Of a stretch of 64,000 nucleotides of DNA, positions 30,027 through 37,809 are shown piece after piece. Under the pieces are notes generated by a model that worked only from the letters and a program-made list of their open reading frames with translations, searched no databases and was not told where the DNA came from. Each line of letters opens with the position of its first letter. Position 1 is the stretch's first letter. The stretch is from Burkholderia oklahomensis C6786 (GTDB lineage: Bacteria > Pseudomonadota > Gammaproteobacteria > Burkholderiales > Burkholderiaceae): assembly GCF_000959365.1 (NCBI RefSeq), contig NZ_CP009556.1, positions 496,001-560,000 of the forward strand, in the 5' to 3' direction. Made by a program: the position numbers and the translations under genes.

Positions 30027-30193
30027 CACCAGCAATGCATAGCTGCGATTGCCGCTTCAAGCACATGCCCGCCAGTCTCGATGCGTAACAGATCCGTCCA
30101 CGCAAAAGCACTGAATCGCGGAGTGCCGAGCCAGCGGCTCGCCACCATGCTCCCCGCTCACGGCCCCGCACAACATACGCTTCCCCCGCAGGC

Positions 30194-30207
30194 TTTATGC
30201 GCATAAA
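30194..30207. promoter_or_regulatory. parS: parS-like palindrome 2
   Basis: TTTATGCGCATAAA, identical to sites 1 and 3, ending 45 bp upstream of the parA -35 element. ParB bound here could also repress parAB. Confidence 0.85.
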
Positions 30208-30252
30208 CCATCGGCCAAACGGCCAGCACGTCGCCAGCTCACAACAAATTCA

Positions 30253-30280
30253 TTGAAATAAAAAAATCATCCGGTAAAAT
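30253..30280 (+). promoter_or_regulatory. parA promoter
   Basis: -35 TTGAAA (30253-30258) and -10 TAAAAT (30275-30280), 16 bp apart, each 5 of 6 to consensus. AGGAG follows at 30296-30300, just before the parA start. Confidence 0.7.
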
Positions 30281-30305
30281 TCTCCCGATCAAAATAGGAG
30301 TGAAA

Positions 30306-30968
30306 ATGGCAGCTGAAATCATTGCAGTCACTCAACAAAAGGGCGGCGTCGGCAAGAGCACCATCGCGATGCATCTCGGCGCCGCATTCCACGAAAAAGG
30401 ACGACGCGTCCTGGTGATCGACGCCGACGGCCAGAACACCCTCGTTCATTGGTCCAGCGCCTCCGCTGGCAGCGAAACCGGCATCCCGTTTCCCGTCGTC
30501 AACCTCGCCGAGGCCGGCGGACAGATCCACCGCGAAATCAAGAAGTTCATCAGCGACTACGACATCATCATCGTCGACTGCCCACCATCGATTACCGAGA
30601 AGGTGTCCGGCGTCGTGCTGCTCGCCGCGACGATTGCAGTGATTCCGACTTCGTCGTCACCGGCGGACTATTGGTCGAGCGTCGGCCTCGTCAAATTGAT
30701 TCAGCAGGCACAGGTGATGAACGAAGATCTCCGCGCCGTGTTCCTGTTGAACAAGACAGAAGAGAAGCGGATGCTCACGCGCGAATTGAAGCGCGCGCTT
30801 GAGGAACTCGGCTTCCCACTTCTCAAAACACAAATTCCCACGCGCGAAGCTTATAAGCAAGCCATGGCGCTAGGCCAAACCGTCTTGCAAATGAACGACC
30901 GCGGCGCAAAGCTCGCAGCGGCAGAAATCCGTGCATGTGCCGACGAGATCGTCGCGATGCTGCCCTGA
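30306..30968 (+). CDS. parA: ParA chromosome-partitioning ATPase
   Basis: 220 aa, short ParA without an N-terminal helix-turn-helix (type Ib-like). The deviant Walker A is QQKGGVGKST, Walker A-prime region VLVIDADGQ, and Walker B IIIVDCPPS. It forms an ATP-dependent gradient on the nucleoid that moves ParB-parS complexes. AGGAG is five bases before ATG 30306; a GTG six bases upstream is less well placed. parB follows 24 bp downstream, with a parS-like site in the gap. Confidence 0.95.
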   Translation: MAAEIIAVTQQKGGVGKSTIAMHLGAAFHEKGRRVLVIDADGQNTLVHWSSASAGSETGIPFPVVNLAEAGGQIHREIKKFISDYDIIIVDCPPSITEKVSGVVLLAATIAVIPTSSSPADYWSSVGLVKLIQQAQVMNEDLRAVFLLNKTEEKRMLTRELKRALEELGFPLLKTQIPTREAYKQAMALGQTVLQMNDRGAKLAAAEIRACADEIVAMLP

Positions 30969-30969
30969 C

Positions 30970-30983
30970 TTTATGCGCATAAA
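30970..30983. promoter_or_regulatory. parS: parS-like palindrome 3, between parA and parB
   Basis: TTTATGCGCATAAA starting two bases after the parA stop. Its right end merges with the AAAGGA ribosome site of parB, so bound ParB could block parB translation or transcription. Confidence 0.85.
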
Positions 30984-30992
30984 GGACCCTGA

Positions 30993-32060
30993 ATGAAACC
31001 CTCCCAATTCGCCAAAGGCTTCCAAGCGCGCCCCGACATCACGACCAGCGAAAAGCGCACGGCGCTCGATCGACTCAATGCGATCGACGGCCTCGTCAAA
31101 TCCGACGCCGCAACGCCGGCTGCTCCTGCCGGCAAATTGCCGAAGAAGAACATCCCTGTCACGATCGTCGAAACGCCGCCGACCACGGACTCGATCGACG
31201 AATCGAGCCAGTATCGCGCGTGGCGAATCGAAAACCGCTATCAGCCCGGCCAGGTGATCGAACTGCCGCTCAAGACGATCAAGCCGAGCCCCTTCAATCC
31301 GCGGCACTTCTATTTGAAATCGTCGATCGCGGAGTTGGCCGTCAATCTAGCGAAGCAAGGGCAGCAGCAAGCGATTCACGTCATCCCCGATTACGACAAC
31401 CCCGGTTCCTACTTCGTCAGCGACGGCGGGCGCCGCGTCCGCGCATTGAAGGAAGCGAACAAGGAATCGGTCAAGGCGATCGTCATCGATCTGCCGATCG
31501 GCATTCAGAGCTACAAGCTCGGCTACGACCTCAACGTCCAGCGCGACTCGCAAACGGTCTTCGACAACGCAGTCGTCTGGAAGCGCTTCCTCGAGGAAAG
31601 TCACTTCCAGAGCCAGAAGGAGCTTGCCGAGCATCTCGGACTCGACGAGTCGACAGTCGCCGTCGCGCTATCGATCGGCAAGCTGCCGGAAGCCGTGATG
31701 CAGGAAATGGTCGCGCGCCCGGATCGCTTCGGTTCGAACATGGCGTATCAGGTTGGCCGCTACCACACGGCGCGCGGCACCGATGCGACGCTGCGCCTCA
31801 TCAACAAGATTCTGTCCGACGATCTCAGCACCCGTCAGGTGGCTGACATCGTGAAGGGAAGGGCGACCACGCAAGAAAGCCCGAAACCCGCGAGCCGACA
31901 GCGATATGCGCAACGGCACGAGATCAAGCTCAACGGCGTGTCGGTTGGCGATCTGAAGTCGTATGGCGAGGATCGCTTGGAACTGCGGCTGCGCGGCCTG
32001 ACCCGAGAAAAGCGGGATGAGATCCTGCAGCAGCTCGAGCGGATGCTGCTGTCGAACTGA
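30993..32060 (+). CDS. parB: ParB centromere-binding protein
   Basis: 355 aa. An N-terminal ParA-contact region and a Pro/Thr-rich stretch precede the ParB/Srx-like domain (KTIKPSPFNPRHFY, LAKQGQQQAIHVIPD, DGGRRVRALKEAN), a central helix-turn-helix (SQKELAEHLGLDESTVAVALSIGKLPE) and a C-terminal dimerisation segment (YGEDRLELRLRGLTREKRDEIL). The usual GERRxRA box of CTP-binding ParB proteins reads GGRRVRA here, so the Glu is missing. It binds the TTTATGCGCATAAA sites. AAAGGA lies before the ATG. Confidence 0.95.
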   Translation: MKPSQFAKGFQARPDITTSEKRTALDRLNAIDGLVKSDAATPAAPAGKLPKKNIPVTIVETPPTTDSIDESSQYRAWRIENRYQPGQVIELPLKTIKPSPFNPRHFYLKSSIAELAVNLAKQGQQQAIHVIPDYDNPGSYFVSDGGRRVRALKEANKESVKAIVIDLPIGIQSYKLGYDLNVQRDSQTVFDNAVVWKRFLEESHFQSQKELAEHLGLDESTVAVALSIGKLPEAVMQEMVARPDRFGSNMAYQVGRYHTARGTDATLRLINKILSDDLSTRQVADIVKGRATTQESPKPASRQRYAQRHEIKLNGVSVGDLKSYGEDRLELRLRGLTREKRDEILQQLERMLLSN

Positions 32061-32081
32061 ACCGAATGAACCAAAAGAAAT

Positions 32082-32104
32082 GGGGCCCAGGGGCCCCGTT
32101 TTTT
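32082..32104. terminator. Bidirectional terminator between parB and rep
   Basis: GGGGCCC-AG-GGGCCCC stem followed by GTTTTTT on the plus strand, 22 bp after the parB stop. AAAAGAAA on the other side gives a T-rich tract for leftward transcription, so it can also end rep transcription. Confidence 0.88.
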
Positions 32105-32144
32105 CGTCGCGGAAGAAATCGAACCAGGCGAATCGAGCAATTGC

Positions 32145-33521
32145 TCAAGCCGCGCGAGACTGGCTGAGCGTGAAGGCAAGCAGATCGCCGTCGGTCGGTT
32201 CACCCCAGGTCTTTTGAGCGAGCCAGTCGAAGAAAGCCGTTTCGACGAGTTTCGAGTCCAGCCCGCGTCGACGCCAATCGTCACGCAGATGCGAACCCAG
32301 CGCAGGCAATACGTCGGATTCGAACGACGCGCGAGCGACCTCCCGTTCCGCATCACCTTGTTCTTCGTACAGTTGCTTCGCTTCCTTGCGCCGGTAAGCG
32401 TCGTACTCACTGCGCAGGCGCGCCTTCGGATCGTCCGCTCCCGTCCGTCCGGCGTTGGCCGCGACCAACTTGCCGCTGCTTGCGGGCGGCGGCGTTTCGA
32501 CCGTGCCGACGGGCGGCGCATATCCTTTCTTCAACGCATCCTTGAACAGCGCAGGCGCGCTGCGCACGGGCGGCAGCGTCGTGCTGCGCACCCGCTGTTC
32601 GGTCAATTGCAGCGCGGCTCGAATCCGGTTTTCCTCGTTGTCCGCATAGAGCGTCTGCGCTTCCTTCAATGGAATGCCGATCTTCACCATCCGGTCGACG
32701 AGCGTGCTGTCGAAGACGTTCGGATGCTCGTCGAGTGCGAGCATCGGCTGCTTGCGCTCCGACACGCGGAACTGGATCTCGGCAACCCGACGCCCTTCGC
32801 GATGCTCGACCAGCTCGACGAAGATGTTCGTCACCGCGTTCACCTCGGCGATGGCCGGACGCAGATAATCACGCTTGAAATATTTGTACTCGCGCTTCGC
32901 CTCGTCGCCGGCCTCGGTGTCGGGTGTACCCGACAGGATCGGGCGCCACCATTCCCAAGGCTCGCGCATCGTCAGATGGCTCGGGTTCGTCAGATAGCGC
33001 ACGCAGATTTCGTACAGCGCGAGCCCCGCGCTGCTGCGCAGCTGGCTCTGAAACTGCAGGCTCAGGCGCGCATACTGCACCGGGTCGAGCAGCTTCTTCT
33101 TGATCTTCGGCGCAAACGAGAATTCGACCCACACGCGCCGCGTCGCCGGATCTTCGAGAATTTCGGCGTCGGCGATCAGCGTGGAAATCCCCCATTTCCG
33201 ACCGGGCTTCTGGCTCGACGTGCCGGTACTCCATTCGACCTGCACCGACACCATCCGCCGCAAGTGCTCCTTCACGAGCGCCGTGTCGTTCGAATCGAAG
33301 GCCGAGTTGGCGACGATATCCGACAGCAGCGCGCGATAGGTATCGCCGGAATCGTCGGCTTGCTGGGCGACCGCAAGCAGCACGTTGAACAGCTTGCGAG
33401 TCAGGAGGGTGATCTTGCCGTTTTTCGGCTGAATTGCGATCGCCTCGACGGCCTTACGCAATTCGGCGGAACTAGCACTCACCACGTCCACATCGGTTTT
33501 CTTGGCGCGCTTTGTGGCCAT
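32145..33521 (-). CDS. Plasmid-type replication initiator (Rep_3 family)
   Basis: 458 aa. Two winged-helix domains are recognisable: ITLLTRKLFNVLLAVAQQ with QFQSQLRSSAGLALYEICVRYL, and YKYFKRDYLRPAIAEVNAVTNIFVEL ending in VAEIQFRV, the Rep_3 signature. A longer C-terminal part (about 310-458) is charged and not typical of small plasmid Rep proteins. It should bind the iterons in the adjacent 3-kb region and open the second-chromosome origin. The start at 33521 (MATKRAKK) has no clear ribosome site; starts up to 35 codons upstream are in frame, but they overlap a likely Rep operator at 33588-33608. Convergent with parB. Confidence 0.9.
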   Translation of the reverse strand: MATKRAKKTDVDVVSASSAELRKAVEAIAIQPKNGKITLLTRKLFNVLLAVAQQADDSGDTYRALLSDIVANSAFDSNDTALVKEHLRRMVSVQVEWSTGTSSQKPGRKWGISTLIADAEILEDPATRRVWVEFSFAPKIKKKLLDPVQYARLSLQFQSQLRSSAGLALYEICVRYLTNPSHLTMREPWEWWRPILSGTPDTEAGDEAKREYKYFKRDYLRPAIAEVNAVTNIFVELVEHREGRRVAEIQFRVSERKQPMLALDEHPNVFDSTLVDRMVKIGIPLKEAQTLYADNEENRIRAALQLTEQRVRSTTLPPVRSAPALFKDALKKGYAPPVGTVETPPPASSGKLVAANAGRTGADDPKARLRSEYDAYRRKEAKQLYEEQGDAEREVARASFESDVLPALGSHLRDDWRRRGLDSKLVETAFFDWLAQKTWGEPTDGDLLAFTLSQSRAA

Positions 33522-33587
33522 GCGTCGGGTCGGAGGAGAAGTTTCCGGAAGGATAGCGTCTGTGGTGATGCGCGTCCAGAACGGCAT

Positions 33588-33608
33588 GCTCACCATATCG
33601 GGTGAAGC
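33588..33608. promoter_or_regulatory. Inverted iteron half-sites upstream of rep (putative Rep operator)
   Basis: CTCACC (33589-33594) and GGTGAA (33601-33606) face each other around ATATCG, giving an imperfect inverted repeat of the iteron core 70-85 bp upstream of the rep start. Iteron plasmids commonly have such a site, where Rep dimers repress rep. Confidence 0.55.
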
Positions 33609-33639
33609 TCGGCGATTCGTCGCCACTCACCCGATCATG

Positions 33640-33773
33640 CTCCCGCAAATACTCACCGGTCCAAAATCAGGCCATTCGCGACTCACCTTTGCGTGCCGCG
33701 GAAAGCGCGGCGGACGCCGGTTTTCCCGCGCGCCCGTTCCGCAGTGCGGCGGCTCCCGTATCATCTCACCTCA
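33640..33773 (+). repeat. Rep-proximal iterons
   Basis: Two spacing-perfect copies of CTCCCG-N6-CTCACC at 33640-33657 and 33753-33770, with further CTCACC boxes at 33625 and 33679. They lie next to the rep promoter region. Confidence 0.75.
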
Positions 33774-35208
33774 AATCTTGTCGCAAAATTGCTACGACGA
33801 ATTTCGCGCGTGCGGGCGTGTCCGCGATCGGCTCGCGGCGCCGATTTCGGAGACGGCTAGCCGAGGGATCGGCCGATGTCGACTGAAATCATGCCAGCAT
33901 GCGATCGGGCCATCGGCCGGTCGGCGGATACCGGGAAGTCGAGCGGAATTGGCGGCGATGCATTTGCCCAGCGTGACGTCACCCCCGATCATTAGGTGTT
34001 GAAGCTCGACGGGCACCGATCGACGGCGCCGGGCATACGGAACGATCCGCACAACCGATCGCCGAATCGGCTCGGAACGGGCGGCCGCCCCGCCGGCAAG
34101 GCAACTGACCCACACGTGAGCCGCGAAAACCGATCGGGCTCACCCCTTACCTTACCTGCGCCATCCCCGGACCGGCCGTCGTATAAAGCGCCATGAACTC
34201 AAGGCTCGAGCAGGCCGCGTCACTTCATTCAACCGCGCGTCCGATGCAGGCAGCGCCCCGATAGCGCACGGCATGCGGGCGCCGACGGACGACATGAGCG
34301 AGAAAGTCCTCGTTCGTTCGGCTCACCGGACGGCAAAGAAAGCCGCCACTGGCGCGAAAGGACGCGATAAACGGGCCCGCGCGCCGGGCACCAGAACTCC
34401 AAGCCATGCGGAGCCCCGGGATCCGCCAAGGACTGCAAGCGTGAGCCCCGTTGGGCTGGATCCACTCACCGAAAACACGACGGGCCGGCAAATGTGAGGG
34501 GATTGAGGCCTGGGCCAACCGAATACCCGGTGTGACGACAAACGTGAGCCGCACCGGGCGGCTTCGACTAACCGAAGGGGCAAGGGCAACAACGGCCCCC
34601 ATTTGCGACGGACGTCGCCGCGCCGAGATCCGACGTGAGTGCTCGGCGCCAAATGCGACTCACCTCAAACCGCTTCCGGGGAACACGAAAGCGATCGCAC
34701 GAATATATGGACAGCGAGCCACGTGCGCCATCCGCCCGAGAACGCGATGCAAACGATCGATTACCCCGTTCGGAGCGCCCGCCGGACCAACGTGAGGTGG
34801 GGGGACGAGCCTGCGGCTCACCATCGGCGCCAGTGTCCACGCACGCTGCAACGAAGCGAGACCTTACCCAATCGGCACAGTGGGCTGACCTGCCCCGCGG
34901 AAATGACCAGCGTAAGCCATTGATATCCGCTCGAACTCACCCGGCGTCGATTTTCCCCGCGCCGGTCCGACGACGCCACGCTCGCAAGCCCATCCGCCCT
35001 GGAAAGAGGTCGACCAACCGTCCGGGTGGACTTGGACCAAGGCCGGACGCGGGTCACACTGCATACCGAAGTTGGCCAACGTGAGCGCCTGCATCCGATT
35101 CGCCTCACCGCGAACCCAGCTTCCCGCCTGCTGCCAGGCCCGACGAGCCCGCCAAGCGGATCGGTCAGCGCAGTTCGCCACGGCCGACGCCGCGCTATCC
35201 AGGTCCAT

Positions 35209-36015
35209 CTCCCGAAAAAGCTCACCATTCGGATCCCGCGCACCGACAATCGATCGCGGCCGCGGGACCGACACACGGGCGGTCACCGGCAATTGGCTCC
35301 CGTAAAGTCTCACCTCAAGCCGATTTTTGATCCTCACGACGATGCATCCGACATTCCCGAAAAAGCTCACCTTTGCATCTGCAATGAAAAATCTCCATCA
35401 CATCAAATACTTACGGAACATACCTGAAGCATCGATCGAAATTTCTCCTCCCGAATTTCCTCACCTTTCGGCAAGCTGCTCCATGCCGATCTCGCGGCAT
35501 CGCTTCCTGAAAAGCCTCACCTTTAATGGAAAACCGGTGTCGAAATGGCACTCACCATCCAGCATCCACGGGCCTTCGCAGGTAAGTGCACGCCCACTTT
35601 TCCCGAAAAGCCTCACCTTTGGCAAATCTCTGCGGCATTCATGGTCCCGAAAAACCTCACCTCGAACGCAATCGGACGCCATTGGCTGCGCCCCTGAATA
35701 CCCTCACCGTCAATAAAGCTCGGAATCCCTGGGCCAAAACCCGCCTCCCGAAAAATCTCACCTTTGGGTCGTTCCGGGCCACGAAGCCCCACCAAGCAGG
35801 CCTTTACTGGCGTTCTTTCCCGGAAACGCTCACACCAAAACGAGCTGGAATCCCGAGAACTCTCACCTATCCCCCAAATTTGCCCAAAAGAAGGGCAGAA
35901 TCGCTGCTTCACAGGCATCCCGAAAATCCTCACCTATGTCCTTGGAATGGCAAACGGATGAATTCAGGCTCCACGCGGCTTCACCGTTGCTGTGCCCCTG
36001 AAAAATCTCACCTTT
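35209..36015 (+). repeat. Main origin iteron array (21-bp consensus yTCCCGAAAAnnCTCACCTTT)
   Basis: Clear copies start at 35209, 35297, 35354, 35448, 35504, 35600, 35644, 35745, 35851, 35917 and 35995, all in the same orientation; weaker ones occur at about 35690 and 35817. Spacing is irregular (roughly 45-105 bp), unlike the helical-turn spacing of small plasmids. Within each copy CTCCCG and CTCACC are always six bases apart. These are the expected binding sites of the Rep_3 initiator. Confidence 0.88.
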
Positions 36016-36183
36016 ACCAATTTCGCCTGTGGGAAACTGTCCTGAACCCACTCACGATCTTTCCTGCATCGGCTCCCGCTGATCCCCGAACCCCATCACG
36101 TCGGCTCCTGGAAGATGTCACCTTGTATCCTGTAAAGCTTCACCTTCTCGGCCGCAATCCCTTGCTGGACAAGGCTTCCCGGT

Positions 36184-36370
36184 GGCGTTAACGTTTTTAA
36201 CGAAGGTTCAAGGGTGTTTACTTCTAATACTCTCTAGACTCCCCCGACGAGTTTTCCACAGAACCCCAATTTCGCCTCCAGATACGTCCCGAGAACCGCA
36301 ACTCCCTGCATGTGAAACAATTAGCGTTATTCGGATCCCATCCGATAATCTTTTAAAAACATGATGTTAA
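36184..36370. other. Candidate DNA-unwinding element with DnaA-like box
   Basis: AT-richer segment on the side of the iterons away from rep. It includes an inverted TTAACG-type repeat near 36185-36200, a DnaA-like TTTTCCACA at 36252-36260 and a TTTTAAAAACATGATGTTAA-type stretch near 36350. Confidence 0.45.
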
Positions 36371-36483
36371 GATCGATTCTTCGCTTTGTTTCACGGTTTC
36401 GGCACACCTGAGCGAGCGAAATCGCACGAGATCCCTCCAAAAAACCCTACTGGTGGCAAAAGTACAACAAGCACATCAGAAGC

Positions 36484-36523
36484 GTATCAAATAGAACGTG
36501 TTTCGTTATGATTGATACGTATC
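36484..36523. promoter_or_regulatory. Inverted repeat upstream of KfrA-like gene
   Basis: GTATCAA (36484-36490) and TTGATAC (36512-36518) are a 7-bp inverted pair, and the second arm runs directly into GTATC (36519-36523), forming a GATACGTATC palindrome. KfrA proteins repress their own promoters, so this is a candidate operator. Confidence 0.5.
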
Positions 36524-36540
36524 GTCTTTCGACAGCAATC

Positions 36541-37728
36541 ATGACCCTCGACGAAATCCGACAAACCATTCGCGAAGAGCTCGATGCATTGCGCTCGTCC
36601 GGCGCACGTCGACAAGATCTATCGCTGCATGCGTGCAAGCGGCTGTTCTTCGATCTCGGTATACGGCCGTCCGCGGCGAACGTCCGAGATTTGACACAAA
36701 CCGGCAGCGCGAGCGATATTCCGAAGGACATCGATTTCTTTTGGGAACGCATTCGCGCCGCGTCGAAAGTCAAGCTCGAGGGCGCCGCATTGCCTAAGCC
36801 GCTCGAGGAAAAAGCGGGTGCGCTGCTTGGCGCGCTCTATGAAGAAGCACTGAAACAGGCGCGTGAGAGTCTCGATGTCGAACGGCGACAGGCCAGCGAC
36901 GAAGTCGCCGCCACCGAGCAAAAATACCGCGACGCGCTGGTTCGCCAGGAAGCGCTCGAGACCTCGCTCGCCCGAAGTGACGCGCGCGCGGAGCAGTTGC
37001 AGAGCCGGTTGACCGAAGTCGAGGTTCAACTGGCGTCCGCGTCGACGCAGGGCCTCGCCCACCAGGATTCGCTGCAGGGCCTGATTCGCCGCATGGAAAA
37101 TGAAAATGCGCTGCTGAATCAGCGTCTTGAGACTGAACAAGGCCAAAACGCGGCGCTACGCGAGCGGATCGACGCATTGCACGCCGAGTTGCGAGAAAAC
37201 ACCGAGCACTACGCGCAGCAAATCAAGGATGCGATCGCGGAAGCCGAACGTCGCGTGAAGCCGATGCTCGTCGAGCTCGACTCGTTGCGCAGCATGGCAT
37301 CGACTTATCAGCAGGGGCTGCGCGACGTCAACCGCAAGGAATTCGATTTTCTGCAGCAACTGAGCGCAGCGAAGGCGCGTGCGGACCAGCTCGACGCCCA
37401 GTTGCACGAGCAAGGCGATGAATTGGCCGCCGCAGTCAAGGAGGCACGGACCTTGCGCGCCAGTCAGGGCATGACGCCCGAGATCGCGGCGCTGATTCGC
37501 CGCCTGGCGGACGCCGGCAGTCTCGACGCGGCGGCGTTCGATGCGATCGGCACGTCGCTTGACCAACAGGTGTCGTTGCCCGCGCGCTGTCCGAAGTGCG
37601 GCGACGGCGAACCCGAACTGTCGCATGACGCCGACGGCTACGAATTGCTCTGTCCCGAATGTGAGCACGCGTCGGGAGCGCGACCGTCGCGCTTCGCGGC
37701 GGCCGCCTATTTCTCTCGGATATCGTGA
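36541..37728 (+). CDS. KfrA-like DNA-binding coiled-coil protein with C-terminal zinc ribbon
   Basis: 395 aa. The first 100 residues (MTLDEIRQTIREELDAL, RQDLSLHACKRLFFDLGIRPSAANVRDL) resemble the KfrA DNA-binding domain. A long, highly charged alpha-helical coiled coil spans about 100-320. The C-terminus has CPKCG and CPEC about 30 residues apart, a zinc ribbon not usual for plasmid KfrA. KfrA proteins support stable maintenance of low-copy replicons. I prefer the ATG at 36541 because the ATG at 36508 lies inside the putative operator. It borders the origin and converges on the recombinase-like gene. Confidence 0.82.
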   Translation: MTLDEIRQTIREELDALRSSGARRQDLSLHACKRLFFDLGIRPSAANVRDLTQTGSASDIPKDIDFFWERIRAASKVKLEGAALPKPLEEKAGALLGALYEEALKQARESLDVERRQASDEVAATEQKYRDALVRQEALETSLARSDARAEQLQSRLTEVEVQLASASTQGLAHQDSLQGLIRRMENENALLNQRLETEQGQNAALRERIDALHAELRENTEHYAQQIKDAIAEAERRVKPMLVELDSLRSMASTYQQGLRDVNRKEFDFLQQLSAAKARADQLDAQLHEQGDELAAAVKEARTLRASQGMTPEIAALIRRLADAGSLDAAAFDAIGTSLDQQVSLPARCPKCGDGEPELSHDADGYELLCPECEHASGARPSRFAAAAYFSRIS

Positions 37729-37748
37729 CGGAAGCCGCCGATTTTCTC

Positions 37749-37793
37749 AAAGGTGAGGAAAATCGGGAGTCAAAAGGTGAGGATTTTCGGGAG
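37749..37793 (-). repeat. Tandem pair of origin-type iterons between convergent genes
   Basis: Reverse-strand CTCCCG-N6-CTCACCTTT copies at 37749-37769 and 37773-37793, 24 bp apart. They are separated from the main array by the KfrA-like gene and are in opposite orientation to it. Confidence 0.88.
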
Positions 37794-37809
37794 TCGGAAA
37801 GCCGCGATT

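Larger units (their letters stand above)
29502..30305. other. Region upstream of parA carrying parS sites and hexamer array
   Basis: 804 bp without a real gene. It holds two parS-like palindromes, a 48-copy hexanucleotide array and the parA promoter. Long open frames across the array, such as (Ala-Leu)n, (Gly-Val)n or (Thr-Pro)n, exist in several frames only because a hexamer has no stop codon. Confidence 0.85.
33522..36540. other. Second-chromosome replication origin region (gene-free)
   Basis: 3019 bp with no credible gene between rep and the KfrA-like gene. CTCACC/GGTGAG boxes recur throughout, in both orientations from 33.6 to 35.3 kb and mostly as full iterons CTCCCG-N6-CTCACC in one orientation from 35.2 to 36.0 kb. 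From about 36180 the sequence becomes AT-richer (TTAACGTTTTTAACG-like inverted repeat, TTTTCCACA at 36252-36260, AATCTTTTAAAAACATG near 36345-36365), a good candidate for the unwinding element. Base composition and repeat layout resemble iteron plasmid origins. Confidence 0.85.

Noticed and set aside
29602..30204. Long open frames across the hexamer array encoding dipeptide repeats
   Set aside because: A hexanucleotide repeat is open in several frames at once; no ribosome site or flanking domain supports a protein.
33792..36191. Several 100-200 codon frames inside the origin region
   Set aside because: They run across iterons in both directions, lack ribosome sites and recognisable domains, and codon use is not gene-like.
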